A DNA stretch of 7,279 nucleotides from Clostridiaceae bacterium (GTDB lineage: Bacteria > Bacillota_A > Clostridia > Acetivibrionales > Acetivibrionaceae). Under the pieces are notes generated by a model. It was not told where the DNA came from. It was given only the letters and a program-made list of their open reading frames with translations, and searched no databases. The DNA is taken from assembly GCA_012513545.1 (NCBI GenBank), contig JAAZCB010000259.1:1-7279 (forward strand), written 5' to 3'. This document shows positions 6,308 through 7,279 of the stretch, piece after piece. Made by a program: the position numbers and the translations under genes. Position 1 is the first letter of the stretch, and every line of letters starts with the position of its first letter.

Positions 6308-6982
6308 ATGATTAAGATAAATTTAGATGAACCTTTAACTTATAAAAATTATATTGGCAGGTGGGATTCTAATGATGATTATTATAAACCATGTGAAATT
6401 GATTACGTTTACGGAATGCATTGTACCAAAATTTTGAATGATGATATTCTGAAATATGGCTTAAGGATATTAAATATTGATGAACAAATTGAATATGTTA
6501 AAAATGCTTTAATCTCAAACGGTACAAGTAAACAAATAACAAAATGCTTCTTAGCAACTCTTAATGAATGCTATGATGAAGAAGATAAAGCGTGTCGCGA
6601 AAACCAGATATGTTTTGTCTTAAATCGATCTGCAATTTTTGACGAGATAGGATGCGAAGATTTTTTTAAATATTTTGGTGGCGAATGCATCTATCGTGTG
6701 TTTAAATTCCGAGAGAATTGTATTATTAAAAATATATTATCTGAGATTGGAAAGCCAGTAATAATTCATGCTTGGGTTCCTTATGATTCAATAGAACACT
6801 ATCAAAGAGCAAATATTATTGATTTCATAAATGGTTGTAATTTAAATGGGTGTGAAGTGTTTTCAAACAGCATCATTTCTACTGACAACATTATTAAAAT
6901 TGAAGGAGTTAATGTAAATGAGTTAATCAATTTTGATAATTCTTCTTATGATATGATATCGTGTCCTTTTATCAACTTATGA
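6308..6982 (+). CDS. Cysteine-rich protein of unknown function
   Basis: A 224-residue soluble protein; the ATG has only a weak AGAAAG upstream. No family is recognised with confidence. Visible traits are a GMHCT segment (36-40) followed by ILKYGLRIL (47-55), KYFGGECIYR (121-130), and GKPVIIHAWVPYDSI (148-162), alternating strands and helices, and 12 cysteines, many for a protein without a signal peptide. The early HxT followed by an 'I...GL' helix is reminiscent of ADP-ribosyltransferase-fold proteins such as DarT-like toxins, but the catalytic set cannot be completed by eye, so this is only a lead. Second gene of module 3, 148 bases after the beta-propeller gene and about 65 bases before the right repeat; it could have its own promoter. 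Confidence 0.65.
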   Translation: MIKINLDEPLTYKNYIGRWDSNDDYYKPCEIDYVYGMHCTKILNDDILKYGLRILNIDEQIEYVKNALISNGTSKQITKCFLATLNECYDEEDKACRENQICFVLNRSAIFDEIGCEDFFKYFGGECIYRVFKFRENCIIKNILSEIGKPVIIHAWVPYDSIEHYQRANIIDFINGCNLNGCEVFSNSIISTDNIIKIEGVNVNELINFDNSSYDMISCPFINL

Positions 6983-7047
6983 TGGTAGTAATATCGAATG
7001 TATTTTGTTTCGAATTTCTTTAACTGTGTAAGAACAAGATTACTAGG

Positions 7048-7093
7048 AGCGCATCCATGCGCTAAGACAACCGTTGGGAAAACGGCCACCAAC
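7048..7093 (-). repeat. Right inverted repeat of module 3
   Basis: Inverted partner of 4700-4745. It starts with a hairpin at the same place in the arm (AGCGCAT 7048-7054, CC, ATGCGCT 7057-7063), then CAACCG, TGGGAAAACGG, and ends in GGCCACCAAC (7084-7093). The hairpin is kept although its loop and outer bases differ from the left copy. Confidence 0.7.
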
Positions 7094-7163
7094 AGCCAAA
7101 CAGCCAAAATGCCTGCCGCAGGCGCAACACAGGCACTTCGGCTGTTTGGCGACCCGTTGAACA
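7086..7163 (+). repeat. Palindromic cassette junction, site 4 (attC-like)
   Basis: Left box CCACCAAC (7086-7093), spacer A (7094), an 11-bp outer stem (7095-7105 with 7140-7150), an AAAA/CTTC internal loop, and an inner stem TGCCTG (7110-7115) with CAGGCA (7130-7135). An alternative inner hairpin is 7111-7116 with 7118-7123. The right spacer GACCC (7151-7155) leads to GTTGAAC (7156-7162), an exact match to the integron R' consensus GTTRRRY. Confidence 0.75.
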
Positions 7164-7279
7164 AAAGCGCTTCGCGCTGGCTTCACAACTTTCATTTATT
7201 CTCAGCCACTTTTCAGCTATATAGAATCATTTATACATAATTCAAGTGTAACGTGCAGTTTATATCATTTTTACTTCTG
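7156..7279 (+). mobile_element. Start of module 4 (partial)
   Basis: Opens with GTTGAACAAAAGCGC and a small hairpin (AGCGC 7166-7170, TTC, GCGCT 7174-7178), like the hairpins inside the module 3 ends. The rest, to the window edge, is AT-rich with no credible gene start; it probably is the leader of a gene lying to the right. Confidence 0.4.

Larger units (their letters stand above)
4700..7155 (+). mobile_element. Cassette-like module 3 with two genes
   Basis: Unit from GTTGGTGGCC at the left to GGCCACCAAC plus the site 4 stem-loop at the right. Its ends form the strongest inverted pair in the window. It encodes the secreted beta-propeller and a cysteine-rich protein with no visible functional link between them. 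The 148 bases between the two genes hold no clear terminator or site; 6983-7047 is featureless. Confidence 0.5.

Noticed and set aside
183..7163. CRISPR array
   Set aside because: The repeats are far apart, differ in their stems, and are separated by full genes rather than short spacers.
6998..7240. Plus-strand ORF over site 4 (and a minus-strand one at 6946-7164)
   Set aside because: Both are readings of the palindrome and inverted repeat, with no credible start or family.

Overview
The window is AT-rich bacterial DNA with every credible gene on the + strand. It is built as a row of separate modules. Four GC-richer imperfect palindromes, at about 183-278, 1329-1422, 4617-4707 and 7086-7163, cut it into: the tail of module 0 (1-269), module 1 (270-1414, one gene), module 2 (1415-4699, three genes), module 3 (4700-7155, two genes) and the start of module 4 (7156 to the end). 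The layout is that of a chromosomal gene-cassette array: unrelated, mostly unrecognisable accessory genes in one orientation, each unit closed by a structured site whose stem sequence is unique. The closest known analogue is the integron attC site. No integrase gene or attI lies in the window, so this is an inference. The organism cannot be named. A secreted YVTN beta-propeller with a weak type IX secretion (T9SS)-like C-terminus hints at a Bacteroidota, Fibrobacterota or related lineage, at low confidence.

Module 1 encodes a probable surface lipoprotein with YD/RHS-like repeats (465-1241). Module 2 has a probable operon: a DUF4209 protein with an RNxxxHG motif of HEPN type (1565-2869), a three-helix membrane protein with a proline-rich tail (2984-3664), and an all-helical protein with a second Rx4H motif (3742-4554). 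Two possible HEPN RNases plus a membrane protein suggest a defence or toxin system, which is unproven. Module 3 has the secreted beta-propeller (4879-6159) and a cysteine-rich protein of unknown function (6308-6982).

The most unusual feature is in the sites. At three of them the frame is constant: CAAC, one A, a unique stem-loop, then GRCCC and GTTG. Beyond this core, the left and right ends of the SAME module are long inverted repeats of each other (for example 23 of 26 bases in module 3). The two ends that meet at a junction match only over a short core. An excised circle of one module, cut at GTTG, would therefore rebuild a palindrome of about 150-170 bases. Ordinary integron cassettes share only about 7 bases across the crossover, so this may be a variant or undescribed cassette system. 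All alignments were done by eye.
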